DNA from: JAYFQF01 sp034927285
GTDB lineage: Bacteria > Bacillota > Peptococcia > DRI-13 > UBA5745
Direction of reading: 5' to 3'
DNA: 64,000 bases
Assembly: GCA_034927285.1 (NCBI GenBank)
Contig: JAYFQF010000014.1
Location: 82,577 to 146,576 of the forward strand
The notes under the pieces are model-generated. The model was given only the letters and a program-made list of their open reading frames with translations, did no database searches and was not told where the DNA came from. The position numbers were made by a program, and so were the translations under genes. Every line of letters starts with the position of its first letter. The first letter of the stretch is position 1. This document shows positions 50,933 through 59,138 of the stretch, piece by piece.

Positions 50933-52610
50933 AGTGCAGACACAGGTATTCCCCCCCCAGGACCGGACAACTTGTCTCCCGGACTTCCTGAGGCAATCCC
51001 AGGCATTCCCCTGCCAGGGGGGCCAGCATTTCCCGGCAGCGCCGGCGATCCTTGCAGGGACTTTGGACCACCCGAATCTCCCGGGCCTGGTCCTGATCCA
51101 TATCCACCGCCACCTGACGTACCGGCAGGCCTTCCTCCTTCAAAAAGCGCAAAAGCTGCTGCCGCTGGTCCTGGCAAAAACGGCTATACTCTCCCTCTTC
51201 CTTTGCCATCTCCTGCAAAAGCTCCCCTAAACCCGCCAGCTGCTGAGCCGCCATGACCCGGCTGCCGGATAATTGTCTCTCATACTGCTCCAGCAGCATA
51301 AACCTCTCCACCTGGCCGGAGATGGTGGCCGCCAGCTCCCGGCTCCTAGGGCAATGAACCAAAAGCTCGGGGTCAATATCCCGCTCCCCCAGGTACTTTT
51401 CATAATGATATTTGCGCCCGCAGTTCAAAATGATACTCCCGGTGGTCTGCTTGTTATCCCACCAGCAATGCTGCCACTTGGCGCAGCCGTAGCAGACTTT
51501 ATTGCACACCTCCTCGATCAGCGCGTCGCCCTCCGGCGGAGCTTCCCTTTCCTCCTCTTTTTTCTCCAACAGTCCCTGTATCTCGATAAAGGCCTCCCCC
51601 AGGCCGTACAACCTTTGCTGATTGTATATGCCGCCTTCCCCCCCCTCGGCGTCCATAGACAGATTCAGGGAATCCCGGTGCCGTACATTCAGCCACTGGA
51701 TAGGCAGCAAAAGAAAGAGCGCCGCCGCCAGCCCTGTTTCCAGAATGCTCACCACCAGCTCGGGAGACCCCAGATAATAGGGGGCTAAAAGCAGATTGGC
51801 CAGCACAAAGCCCATTACCGAGCCTAGTTTACGGAAGCTGCGGAAGGTTCCGGCCAAAAGTCCGGCGGCGGCATAAAAAGTCACGCTTTCCAAAGGCATG
51901 TACCCCATGAAGACAGGCAAAAGGCCCACGGCTACGCCTACGGCGGCGCCTGCTCCGGCCCCGCCTACATAAGCGGCCCAAAGCAGAATAAAACGGCAGG
52001 CCGTATTTTGAACGCTTAAGCCCGCGTAAGTCAGCCCTTCCAGTCCCAGCAAAAGAGCCAGGAGAAAGAGGATCATCCCGCAGCGGCTGTCCAGCGTAGG
52101 CTGCCGCCGATTCTGCCACTGCTCCAGGCCCTGGGCACCATACCAGATGGCCAGGGTCATGACAAAAATAAACAGAGTCTCGATGGCCAGACCCAAGGCG
52201 TCATATAAAGAAGTGATCTGCATTAAAAGCCAAAGACCACGGATCAGGCAGTGACAGGACGCCGCAAAGGCGGCCATGATCACAGGCCTTCCCGGTTCGA
52301 CAGCCTTCTTCCATAAAAACAGGCAGAGAGTCAGAGGCGGCAGCGAATAAATCAAGGCGGAAAACGGCGGCAACACCGTTAAAAAGCCCAAAACGCAGCC
52401 GATCAGGGCGGTCCAGGCCAGCTCCGGGTAAACCAGGCAGACGCCGGCGATCAGGCCTGTCCCAAAGGGGAACAGCTCCCTCAGCAGAGAGCCCCGGGCA
52501 AAGATCAGCGCGACCAAACAGCCAAGGCCATATGGCAAAACCGCCAGCAGCTTCTGCCGTCCTGTGACTGCTCCTTCTTCTTTCATGGACAGAGCAAGAT
52601 TTTTCAGCAT
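50802..52610 (-). CDS. spoIIE: SpoIIE membrane and central domain fragment (frameshifted)
   Basis: The N-terminal part has about ten membrane helices (ALLLGLEGLTYAGLSV and neighbours) and the middle oligomerisation domain, with cysteine-rich EEVCNKVCYGCAKWQHCWWDN typical of clostridial SpoIIE. The true protein continues into the phosphatase frame after GHTSCPVL-like VRETSCPVLGG; here the frame runs on into YLCLHFGAKSGAGN and an unrelated 60-residue tail. Removing one G from the run of eight at 50951-50958 joins both parts into about 790 residues. Start is uncertain; ATG 52610 has GGGGA six bases upstream. Confidence 0.85.
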   Translation of the reverse strand: MLKNLALSMKEEGAVTGRQKLLAVLPYGLGCLVALIFARGSLLRELFPFGTGLIAGVCLVYPELAWTALIGCVLGFLTVLPPFSALIYSLPPLTLCLFLWKKAVEPGRPVIMAAFAASCHCLIRGLWLLMQITSLYDALGLAIETLFIFVMTLAIWYGAQGLEQWQNRRQPTLDSRCGMILFLLALLLGLEGLTYAGLSVQNTACRFILLWAAYVGGAGAGAAVGVAVGLLPVFMGYMPLESVTFYAAAGLLAGTFRSFRKLGSVMGFVLANLLLAPYYLGSPELVVSILETGLAAALFLLLPIQWLNVRHRDSLNLSMDAEGGEGGIYNQQRLYGLGEAFIEIQGLLEKKEEEREAPPEGDALIEEVCNKVCYGCAKWQHCWWDNKQTTGSIILNCGRKYHYEKYLGERDIDPELLVHCPRSRELAATISGQVERFMLLEQYERQLSGSRVMAAQQLAGLGELLQEMAKEEGEYSRFCQDQRQQLLRFLKEEGLPVRQVAVDMDQDQAREIRVVQSPCKDRRRCREMLAPLAGECLGLPQEVRETSCPVLGGEYLCLHFGAKSGAGNLRRRRLMPHGGAEDIRRCVGGPAPAGPEAGLSDQ

Positions 52611-52704
52611 GAGCATTCCCCATTTGACGCCGTCTTGGAGCGGACAGGCAAAGCGGCGACAGCCTGTCCACTGCAAAGGGCCGTATTATTTATAACTCTT
52701 CTTT

Positions 52705-52710
52705 ATTATA
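52705..52710 (-). promoter_or_regulatory. putative spoIIE -10 element
   Basis: TATAAT on the minus strand about 95 bp before the chosen start, with no standard -35. Further upstream (about 52765-52775) CTGTCGGAAG is a near match to a Spo0A box. In Bacillus spoIIE is a Spo0A-activated sigma-A promoter with abnormal spacing; the same is possible here. Confidence 0.35.
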
Positions 52711-52781
52711 CCCCTATCATATGGAATATTTTGCCGTTTCTTGTATCGTTTACCAGTAAACTTCCGACAGTCTTCTCCCCC

Positions 52782-53930
52782 TTAATTTCCCATCTGCTTT
52801 TCTTTCCGGATATACAGCCCAAACCGACACAAAAGCCGGTCGGAACGCAAAACTTGTACCTCCACATCCCGGCGCAGGGGAGTAAGCCGCGGCATTTCCC
52901 CAAAGGCTTCCAGCCCGGCCAGGCTGGCGGTTTTCCGGTAGGGAACCGAGAGCATGCCGATACGGCCGCCGCCGCTGGGCTCTCTTAAGTAGAAAATAAT
53001 CAGCTGACTCATCCACTCCAGCTGCAGGCTGCCGGTATCCCGGTCATAGCCGAAGGCTTCCATACCGTCGATAAATCCAACTCCCAGGACCTCTTTGACC
53101 GCGTCTTCTTCCAGCTCCAGCAGGATGTCTTCCCGCCCCAGCCAAAAATTCTCTTCCCCTTCCGTTCCCTCCAGAACCATGGGGATTCGGACCAAAGCTT
53201 CCAATAATACGGTGCGCAGTCCCGTACGAACGCCATGGAGGCAAACCAGCTCCGCTTCCCGGGGTAAGGCGCCGGCAACCCAGGGAGCCTGCCAGGAAAG
53301 CTGCAGGTCTTTTTTCTGCCAGGCCTCCTCCGTACCCGCGGTCCAGCTCCCTCCCCCTTTTTCCGGGAATACCAAAGGCAGAAGATCGCCTCTGCCCGTG
53401 GCGTAAGCGCCGCCGGCCGGGCTGTTTTTTGGTCCGCCAAGGCTCTGCCCGTCCTTCTCCGGGGAGTCATGAGGACAAGCTTCCTTTTCCCCGGCAGCAG
53501 CTTGGGACCGGTTCCCCTCCTTTACTTCACGGCGAATCTTTTGCCCCTGCCAGAGAAAACCGGCAAAACGGCTGATGCCAAAGGGCAGCGAAGGACAGGC
53601 CAAAGCTTTGCGGCCGCCGTCTAAGGGTTCCCATAAAAAGCTTTGCCGCAGCCAGCTTTCTTCCCCTTCCTCCCCGCCCAAAAGAGAATGGCGGATATCC
53701 GACCGCTGCCAGTAAATTCGCAGATCCAATACGCCGCCGCATAACCCCCTGGCTTCATCGCAGCTCAGGTCGGAAATCTCCGCCTCCAAAGCGATCTCTT
53801 CCCGGATCTGGCTGTGGGGCAAAACGATGTTTTCCCGCAGCTGCACCCAGATTTCTTCCTGGCAGCACAGGGTCCGCCAGGCCATATCCTGATAATTTCC
53901 CGCCGTTTTAAATGTCATCGGCTCCTTCAC
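52782..53930 (-). CDS. putative spore-coat protein with SPOCS-like (DUF3794-like) segments
   Basis: A 382-residue protein. The N-terminal region ENIVLPHSQIREEIALEAEISDLSCDEARGLCGGVLDLRIYW (given here as residues about 29-70) has the alternating pattern of the SPOCS/DUF3794 domain: a beta-strand, L-P, an acidic turn and a final GVLDLRIYW. A second similar unit may lie in RTVLLEALVRIPMVLEGTE to FIDGMEAFGYDRD. GTG 53930 overlaps the stop of the CotS-like gene (GTGA) and has GGAGG seven bases upstream. Context (next to spoIIE, after a sigma-E-like promoter) supports a spore-envelope role; the domain call is by pattern only. Confidence 0.55.
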   Translation of the reverse strand: MKEPMTFKTAGNYQDMAWRTLCCQEEIWVQLRENIVLPHSQIREEIALEAEISDLSCDEARGLCGGVLDLRIYWQRSDIRHSLLGGEEGEESWLRQSFLWEPLDGGRKALACPSLPFGISRFAGFLWQGQKIRREVKEGNRSQAAAGEKEACPHDSPEKDGQSLGGPKNSPAGGAYATGRGDLLPLVFPEKGGGSWTAGTEEAWQKKDLQLSWQAPWVAGALPREAELVCLHGVRTGLRTVLLEALVRIPMVLEGTEGEENFWLGREDILLELEEDAVKEVLGVGFIDGMEAFGYDRDTGSLQLEWMSQLIIFYLREPSGGGRIGMLSVPYRKTASLAGLEAFGEMPRLTPLRRDVEVQVLRSDRLLCRFGLYIRKEKQMGN

Positions 53931-54931
53931 CGCTCTTCCTCCTTCATTCCGGACTCCTTCCGCTCCAGGGCCCTTTCCGCCTCTGCCAGACAGCGGAGCA
54001 GCTGCTGCTCCTTCAGGATGCTGGCCTGAAACTGATGAAAATAGTCCTCCATTTCCCCTTTCCCCGGCGGCTCCGTCCGCTGGAAATAACGCCGGGCATG
54101 GAACCAGTAGCCTTCGGGAAAAAGCCATTGGGCTCTCAAGAAATGACGGTGAGTATCCTTCAGTGGCGGGCTCTGGCTTTCATAGGCCGCTAAAAGCTGC
54201 GGCAGAAGCAGGGCTCCTTCCGCCGGCTCGGACCAAAGCAGCGTTTTCAGTACCAGGCTTAAATCCATCATGGCCAAAGAGGGCCGGGGCCATATCCCGT
54301 AAAAGAAAGGCTGCTCTTCCTGCCAAAGCACCTCCTGGCCGGAAGCCCCCCACAAGGCCCAACCCTTGCTGATCCGATTAAAGTCCTGGTCCCCGGCCAG
54401 CACCAAACTGTTCAGGGCCTCTTGTCCCCTGCGGTAACTGTTATCAAAGTTCTCCATAAATAAACCTTCGAAATCGGTGCGGCATCCCCGCCGCCGGACA
54501 ATGCTGCGGTATAGCAGCAGTTCTCCCAGCCGCTCCTGCAGGGCCCGACACCAGTAGGATTCCGGATCCGTACGCAAATAAGCGGGCCAGGCGGCGCTCT
54601 CCTTATGCAAGAGTCCCAACTCCCGGGCCAATCGCAGTTTCTGGCTCCGGTCCAGCCTGCTTGCCGGGATCCTCCGGGCAGCCGGCGGGACTTCCAAAGC
54701 CAGCCAAAAGCGGTTCTCTTTCTGTAAAAGCTCTCCCTGGGGCCCGGGCAGCATGGCGCAGCCTTTTTCCCGGCTTTCCCGCCACCAGGCCAGGAACTGC
54801 GCCGCCTCCAGCTCTTTTCCCGGCCAGGCCAAAAACAGCACTTCCTGATTTGCCTCCGGCAAAAAAGCCTTCCGAAGATACTCGGAAGGCAAAAAACTCT
54901 GGTTTGCGGGAACTTCCCGATAGGCAGACAC
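53927..54931 (-). CDS. CotS-family-like spore-coat protein, degenerate kinase fold
   Basis: A 334-residue protein that resembles CotS/YutH-type spore proteins of the aminoglycoside-phosphotransferase fold: RLARELGLLHKESAAWP, a catalytic-loop-like VLAGDQDFNRISKGW where HGDxxxxN is expected, and MMDLSLVLKTLLW at the place of the metal-binding D. The missing histidine and changed spacing suggest a pseudokinase. GTG 54931 has GAGGTG six bases upstream. It is co-transcribed with the SPOCS-like gene from a sigma-E-like promoter. Confidence 0.5.
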   Translation of the reverse strand: MSAYREVPANQSFLPSEYLRKAFLPEANQEVLFLAWPGKELEAAQFLAWWRESREKGCAMLPGPQGELLQKENRFWLALEVPPAARRIPASRLDRSQKLRLARELGLLHKESAAWPAYLRTDPESYWCRALQERLGELLLYRSIVRRRGCRTDFEGLFMENFDNSYRRGQEALNSLVLAGDQDFNRISKGWALWGASGQEVLWQEEQPFFYGIWPRPSLAMMDLSLVLKTLLWSEPAEGALLLPQLLAAYESQSPPLKDTHRHFLRAQWLFPEGYWFHARRYFQRTEPPGKGEMEDYFHQFQASILKEQQLLRCLAEAERALERKESGMKEEER

Positions 54932-54949
54932 ACATATCACCTCATTGCC

Positions 54950-54978
54950 ATCTTATGCAGGGACTGAAGGGGATATTC
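54950..54978 (-). promoter_or_regulatory. sigma-E-like promoter of the coat-protein pair
   Basis: Minus strand GAATAT (54973-54978), 15-bp spacer, CATAAGAT (54950-54957). Sigma-E promoters have an ATA-type -35 and CATAcaaT -10. The same GAATAn-N15-CATAnnAT layout occurs before yabP (60297-60325). Confidence 0.5.
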
Positions 54979-55089
54979 ACTCCGCCCCCGGCGACAGCTT
55001 TTTCCGGTGAGGGAAAGCCAAGGTTTTCCGGCTTTCTCCCGGCCTGCCCCGGATTTGGTTAAAACTTAGGAAAATATTTCCAATAGTTC

Positions 55090-55118
55090 TTGCAAAGCGT
55101 CATAAGCCAGAGTATAGT
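55090..55118 (+). promoter_or_regulatory. promoter of the amino-acid permease gene
   Basis: TTGCAA (55090-55095), 17-bp spacer, TATAGT (55113-55118). Transcript would start near 55125, leaving a leader of about 200 nt. Confidence 0.6.
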
Positions 55119-55321
55119 ATAGGCAGATGTACAGATGAACTTAGAGATATATTACAAATCTTTTGTCATCGGGATGAAGCGGTTCCGTTCATCCTCTTTT
55201 GTTGCGGTTCTTTGCCTTCGTCCGGCGGCATCTGTTTCCATGCCCTGGCGAAGGCTGAGGATACTGGCTTTATTCTATTTACGAAAGCCGCCGCCGGCGG
55301 CAAGACGAAAGGAGCATACTT
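55119..55321 (+). promoter_or_regulatory. structured 5' leader of the amino-acid permease, candidate riboregulator
   Basis: Three stems lie in order: GGATGAA / TTCATCC (55172-55178, 55188-55194) followed by TCTTTTG; GCCTTCG / CGAAGGC (55214-55220, 55249-55255); and GCCGCC / GGCGGC (55287-55292, 55296-55301) seven bases before the ribosome binding site AAAGGAG. It does not contain T-box, lysine or glycine riboswitch consensus segments that I can recognise. Confidence 0.45.
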
Positions 55322-56713
55322 ATGGGACAAACGCAACCAAAGACAGTACAGGGGCAGGGGCATTTTAAACGGGAAATCGGACTTTTTGGCGGCATCAGCT
55401 TAGTGGCGGGCATGACCATCGGCTCCGGGATCTATTACCTGGGCAGCTATGTTCTGGAACGGGCCGCCATGAGCATGGGGATGGCGCTGCTTTGCTGGAT
55501 CGTCGGCGGCATTGTCTCCATCCTGGGAGGCCTTTGCTTTGCCGAGCTGGGAGCAGCTATGCCCGTAGCCGGCGGCATGACCACTTATCTCAGTAAAGCC
55601 TATCATCCCGCCGTCGGGTTTGTGAACGGATTCAGCGGGTTTGCCATTACGTGTTCCGGCTCCATCGCCGCCCTTTCCATGGCCTGCGTCACCGCCTTCA
55701 AGGATGTTTTTTCCTTAAGTGAGTTTGCGGTGAAAGCCATCGCTATTTTTATTATTGTGCTCTTTACCCTGCTGAATCTCCGGGGGGTAAAAGGCGCCTC
55801 CCGGTTCCAGAACTTTACCATGGTGGCCCGGGTGGTACCGCTGATTCTGATCATCTTCCTGGGTCTGACCATGGGGCAGGAAAGCCCCGACCTGAGCCTG
55901 GGCTCCGTCACTGCCGGCGCCTCCATCGGGCAGGTCATTAAAATGATTGCTTTTGCCACCTTTGCCAGCCTCTGGGCTTACGAAGGCTGGACCAATCTGA
56001 ACACAGTGGCCGAAGAGATGAAAAATCCCCGGAGGCATCTGCCTCAGGCCATCATCCTCTCCATGGGCTTTATCACCGTGGTCTATACCCTGTTTAACCT
56101 GGCCTTATATAAGGTCATCCCCGCCGGGGAAGTAAATTCCATGATCGGCGCCGGAAACATCTACCTGGGCAATGAGGTAGCCTTGCGGGTCATGGGCAAT
56201 CTCGGCAAATGGATTGTCCTGACCGGTATGGCCATCGGCATCATCGGTACCGTCAACGGCGACGTGCTGGTCTTTCCCCGTACCTACTATGCCATGGCCA
56301 AAGGCGGCTATTTTCCCAAGATGTTCACCCACATCGACCAGCGGGGGATCCCCCGGGAAGCGACCCTGGCCTCTTCGGCCATGTCTATTATCTTAGTGGT
56401 CTTTAACAGCCTGCAGGGACTCACTGACCTGCTGATTTTTACCAGCGCCCTGATGAACCTTCTGGCCATCGCCTCGGTTTTGGTTTTTCGAAGGAAATAC
56501 CCGCGTATGGAACGTCCCTATAAGGTCTGGGGCGGCATACCCACCATTTTACTGACCATCCTCTTCTTCACCATCCTGCTGGTAAACGAATTCATCTCCA
56601 ATCCCAAGAACTCACTGATCGGCATTCTCATTCTGCTGCTGGGCCTGGTGTTCTATGCCTACTTCAGAAAAAACAGCGGAGGCGTGGAATATGACGGCGA
56701 CACCATGCAGTAA
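55322..56713 (+). CDS. APC-family amino-acid permease
   Basis: A 463-residue permease with twelve predicted helices. The first helix has SLVAGMTIGSGIYYLGSYVL, the APC substrate-binding GSGI-type motif, and the family segment FATFASLWAYEGWTNLNTVAEEMKNPRRHLPQAI follows mid-protein. It imports an amino acid or exchanges it for a product. Strong AAAGGAG site. Its 3' end overlaps the next gene by 23 bp. Confidence 0.9.
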   Translation: MGQTQPKTVQGQGHFKREIGLFGGISLVAGMTIGSGIYYLGSYVLERAAMSMGMALLCWIVGGIVSILGGLCFAELGAAMPVAGGMTTYLSKAYHPAVGFVNGFSGFAITCSGSIAALSMACVTAFKDVFSLSEFAVKAIAIFIIVLFTLLNLRGVKGASRFQNFTMVARVVPLILIIFLGLTMGQESPDLSLGSVTAGASIGQVIKMIAFATFASLWAYEGWTNLNTVAEEMKNPRRHLPQAIILSMGFITVVYTLFNLALYKVIPAGEVNSMIGAGNIYLGNEVALRVMGNLGKWIVLTGMAIGIIGTVNGDVLVFPRTYYAMAKGGYFPKMFTHIDQRGIPREATLASSAMSIILVVFNSLQGLTDLLIFTSALMNLLAIASVLVFRRKYPRMERPYKVWGGIPTILLTILFFTILLVNEFISNPKNSLIGILILLLGLVFYAYFRKNSGGVEYDGDTMQ

Positions 56714-57488
56714 TCCCGGGGGCCGGGAGTTCGACCAGGCGGGCATTTTGGAGCGGCTGGCGATTGCTCCCGGAAAAATCGGTTTTTATTATAAAGACAT
56801 CAAAAGCGGCCGCAGCTTCGGCCTCCATGAGGATCAGCTCTTTCAGGCCGCCAGCGTTATTAAGCTGCCGATTTTTGCCGCCATCCTTTTGCTGTGCCGG
56901 CGGGGGCAGGCCAGCTTAGAGGAAAAGCTTCAGGCAAAAAAGTCGGACCGGGTCCCTCCCTGCGGCGCCCTCTATTTTTTCACCGACGAGCCTTTCGTGG
57001 ATATCCGGACCCTCTGCGGCCTGATGATCACCATCAGTGACAACACCGCCACCAATATGCTGATCAGGCGTTTTGGCATTGATGTGTTAAACGAAGGCTT
57101 CCGCGCTCTGGGGCTGAAAAAAACTGTCCTGAACCGGCTGCTTTTCGACGCCGGGGCTTCTGCCGCCGGCAAGGAAAACTACATCGTCCCCCGGGAAATG
57201 GCGGAGCTCCTGGAAAAGATCTATCGTAAAGAACTGATCAGCCCGGAGGCCTCGCGGTTTATGGAGGAGACCCTGCTCCTGCAGCAAATTAATCACAAGA
57301 TTCCCGGTTACTTAAACGACGCCGTGGCGGTAGCCCACAAAACCGGGGAGGACGACGGGATCTCCAACGATGTGGGCATCGTCTATACGGCAGATCCTTT
57401 TGTGGTGTGCTTTGCCTCTAATGAAACCGACGTGGCCGGCTTTGAACCGCTGATGCGGCAGATTTCCCTGGAGCTCAGCGGCCTGTAA
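56691..57488 (+). CDS. serine hydrolase of the class A beta-lactamase fold
   Basis: A 265-residue protein with the penicilloyl-serine transferase motifs SVIK in QAASVIKLPIFAA (SxxK), SDN in MITISDNTATNML and KTG in VAHKTGEDDGISND. It has no signal peptide in the chosen start (ATG 56691, GGAGG eight bases upstream, overlapping the permease). It could be a cytoplasmic hydrolase or esterase rather than a resistance enzyme. Longer starts run into the permease frame and also lack a signal. Confidence 0.8.
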   Translation: MTATPCSNPGGREFDQAGILERLAIAPGKIGFYYKDIKSGRSFGLHEDQLFQAASVIKLPIFAAILLLCRRGQASLEEKLQAKKSDRVPPCGALYFFTDEPFVDIRTLCGLMITISDNTATNMLIRRFGIDVLNEGFRALGLKKTVLNRLLFDAGASAAGKENYIVPREMAELLEKIYRKELISPEASRFMEETLLLQQINHKIPGYLNDAVAVAHKTGEDDGISNDVGIVYTADPFVVCFASNETDVAGFEPLMRQISLELSGL

Positions 57489-57528
57489 CAGCTGCTTCCC
57501 AAAAAAGCAGAATCTCCTGATCATAAAC

Positions 57529-57585
57529 GAGCTGCGCCCAATTGTTAGACAGTATGGCATACGAGTAACAGTTGGGGCGCAGTTC
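57529..57585. other. imperfect 19-20 bp inverted repeat after the beta-lactamase-like gene
   Basis: GAGCTGCGCCCAATTGTTA (57529-57547) is the complement of 57566-57585 with one indel and two mismatches, around an 18-nt centre. It precedes the terminator and may be a second processing or terminator stem. Confidence 0.45.
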
Positions 57586-57586
57586 A

Positions 57587-57640
57587 AAAGGGGCTGCCGC
57601 TCTTTGGTTTTTCCTGACCAAATTGCGGCAGCCCTTTGTT
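57587..57640 (+). terminator. strong convergent terminator
   Basis: GGGCTGCCGC...TTTGGT (57591-57608) pairs with ACCAAA...GCGGCAGCCC (57617-57634) with an internal 2-nt mismatch, then TTTGTTAAATTTT. It ends the permease/hydrolase operon, opposite the convergent ppx gene. Confidence 0.75.
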
Positions 57641-57684
57641 AAATTTTGATCCAACCCGCTTTGCGGCTTGTCCCAAAGCTGTAC

Positions 57685-58584
57685 TCAGCTGATCCGGGGC
57701 AAATCTTCCGGCCCGGAAAGGCGTAATATGCCGTACATCAGATCCCGGTCACAGATCAGTAACTCTTCCCGGCGGCAGTAAGTCATGGCTTCCAGGAGAA
57801 TCCGCAGACCCCAGGGCAGGATGTCCTCCCGCCCCGGCATCATTCCCGGCAGAGCCAGGCGTTCAGCCGGCGTCATGGCCTCCAGCAGCTTAATGGTCTC
57901 CGCCGCCTGCCGGCGGCTTATCCTGGTTCCGGCAAGGGCGTCAGCATCGTATCTTTTCATCTTCAAGGCAATGGCCCCTAAGGTGGTAGCGGTGCCTCCC
58001 ACGCCGATCAGAGGACCTTCTTCAGGAACCTCCAGCCCCTGCCAGCCTGCCTGAAGGCAGGACAGAATCTGCGGCTGGCTTAAAGGCTGCTCCAAAAGCC
58101 TTAAGCCGCCGATGGGAGCGCTGGCTCCGCTGATATTTTGGCCGGCAGAGGCCATCAGTTCCGTACTGCCGCCGCCGATGTCCAGCACCAGGGCCGATTC
58201 CCCCGGCTTCACCAATACCGAAGCCGCCCCGGTATAGCTTAAGTAGGCTTCCGCTTTACCGCTGATCACCAGCAGTTCCCAGCCCAGCTCCCGCCGGACC
58301 AGGGCCCGGAAATCCTCCCGGTTGGAGGCTTCCCGCAAAGCCTGGGTGCCGATCAGCCAGACCCGCTCCACCGGATAGGCCGCCATTTTATCCCGGAAGC
58401 CCTTCAGGCCCTCCAGGGTACGCCGGGCTGCTTCCTCCGTAATCTTCAGATGCCCGCCGCCCAGCCCCTGGCCGATACGGGTGGTAAGGATATCCCGGGT
58501 CACCGTCTCATCCCGGCCCTCCTCGGTTCTGACCACGATCAGACGGCTGGTATTGGTGCCGATATCCATAACTGCCTGATACAT
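57685..58584 (-). CDS. Ppx/GppA phosphatase family protein
   Basis: A 299-residue short Ppx/GppA protein (actin-like ATPase fold). Seen: AVMDIGTNTSRLIVV (phosphate 1), IGQGLGGG, VLDIGGGSTELM (phosphate 2) and GVGGTATTLGAIAL. It hydrolyses polyphosphate or pppGpp. Lacks the C-terminal HD-like domain of the long enzymes, as is usual in Firmicutes. It follows the yabR gene after a terminator. Confidence 0.9.
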   Translation of the reverse strand: MYQAVMDIGTNTSRLIVVRTEEGRDETVTRDILTTRIGQGLGGGHLKITEEAARRTLEGLKGFRDKMAAYPVERVWLIGTQALREASNREDFRALVRRELGWELLVISGKAEAYLSYTGAASVLVKPGESALVLDIGGGSTELMASAGQNISGASAPIGGLRLLEQPLSQPQILSCLQAGWQGLEVPEEGPLIGVGGTATTLGAIALKMKRYDADALAGTRISRRQAAETIKLLEAMTPAERLALPGMMPGREDILPWGLRILLEAMTYCRREELLICDRDLMYGILRLSGPEDLPRIS

Positions 58585-58601
58585 TCCTTCTCCTTTCCGA
58601 G

Positions 58602-58630
58602 AAAAAAGGGCAGGCTCCCTAAGCCTGCCC
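58602..58630 (-). terminator. terminator after yabR
   Basis: GGGCAGGCT (58608-58616) / AGCCTGCCC (58622-58630) stem, 5-nt loop, then T6 on the minus strand (58602-58607). Confidence 0.88.
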
Positions 58631-58647
58631 GGATAAGTGCGGTTTTT

Positions 58648-59085
58648 TTACCCTCTGCCGGCGCCCCGGCCACCCCGCTTGGCGTCGGTGCTGCGCTTGA
58701 ACTCCAATTGTTTTTGATCGCTTTCTTTGATGAAACGAGACAGCTTTTCCTCAAAGCTTTCGGGAACAGCCGCTCTGACAGGAGGTTTTTCTCTTCTGAT
58801 GAAAGGCTTCGGTGCAGCCTGCGGCTGTGGGGACTGTACGGGAGCCTTGGGCGGCTGCGCCTGCTTGATGGACAAGCCGATTTTCCCTTTGGGATCCACA
58901 TTGATCACTTTTACTTTTACCTTGTCCTGCTCCTTCAGATAATCCTTGATGTCCTTGACATAAGCATCGGCGACCTCCGAGATATGGACCAATCCGGTGA
59001 TATTGCCCGGCAGGCTGATAAAGGCGCCGAAATTCGTAATGCCCGTGACTACACCTTCTACGATTTGCCCGACTTCAATTGTCAT
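58648..59085 (-). CDS. yabR: S1 RNA-binding domain protein (YabR-like)
   Basis: A 145-residue protein with one S1 domain at residues 1-70 (GQIVEGVVTGITNFGAFISLPGN, GLVHISEVADAYVKDI, KVKVINVDPKGKIGLSIKQ) and a Pro/Gln/Lys-rich C-terminal tail. Gene position after divIC matches Bacillus yabR. It probably binds RNA on the ribosome; its role is not established. Confidence 0.9.
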   Translation of the reverse strand: MTIEVGQIVEGVVTGITNFGAFISLPGNITGLVHISEVADAYVKDIKDYLKEQDKVKVKVINVDPKGKIGLSIKQAQPPKAPVQSPQPQAAPKPFIRREKPPVRAAVPESFEEKLSRFIKESDQKQLEFKRSTDAKRGGRGAGRG

Positions 59086-59138
59086 GAAATAAAACTTCCT
59101 CCTGACCTATTCTAAGATTTTCACCATGGGAAACATAG

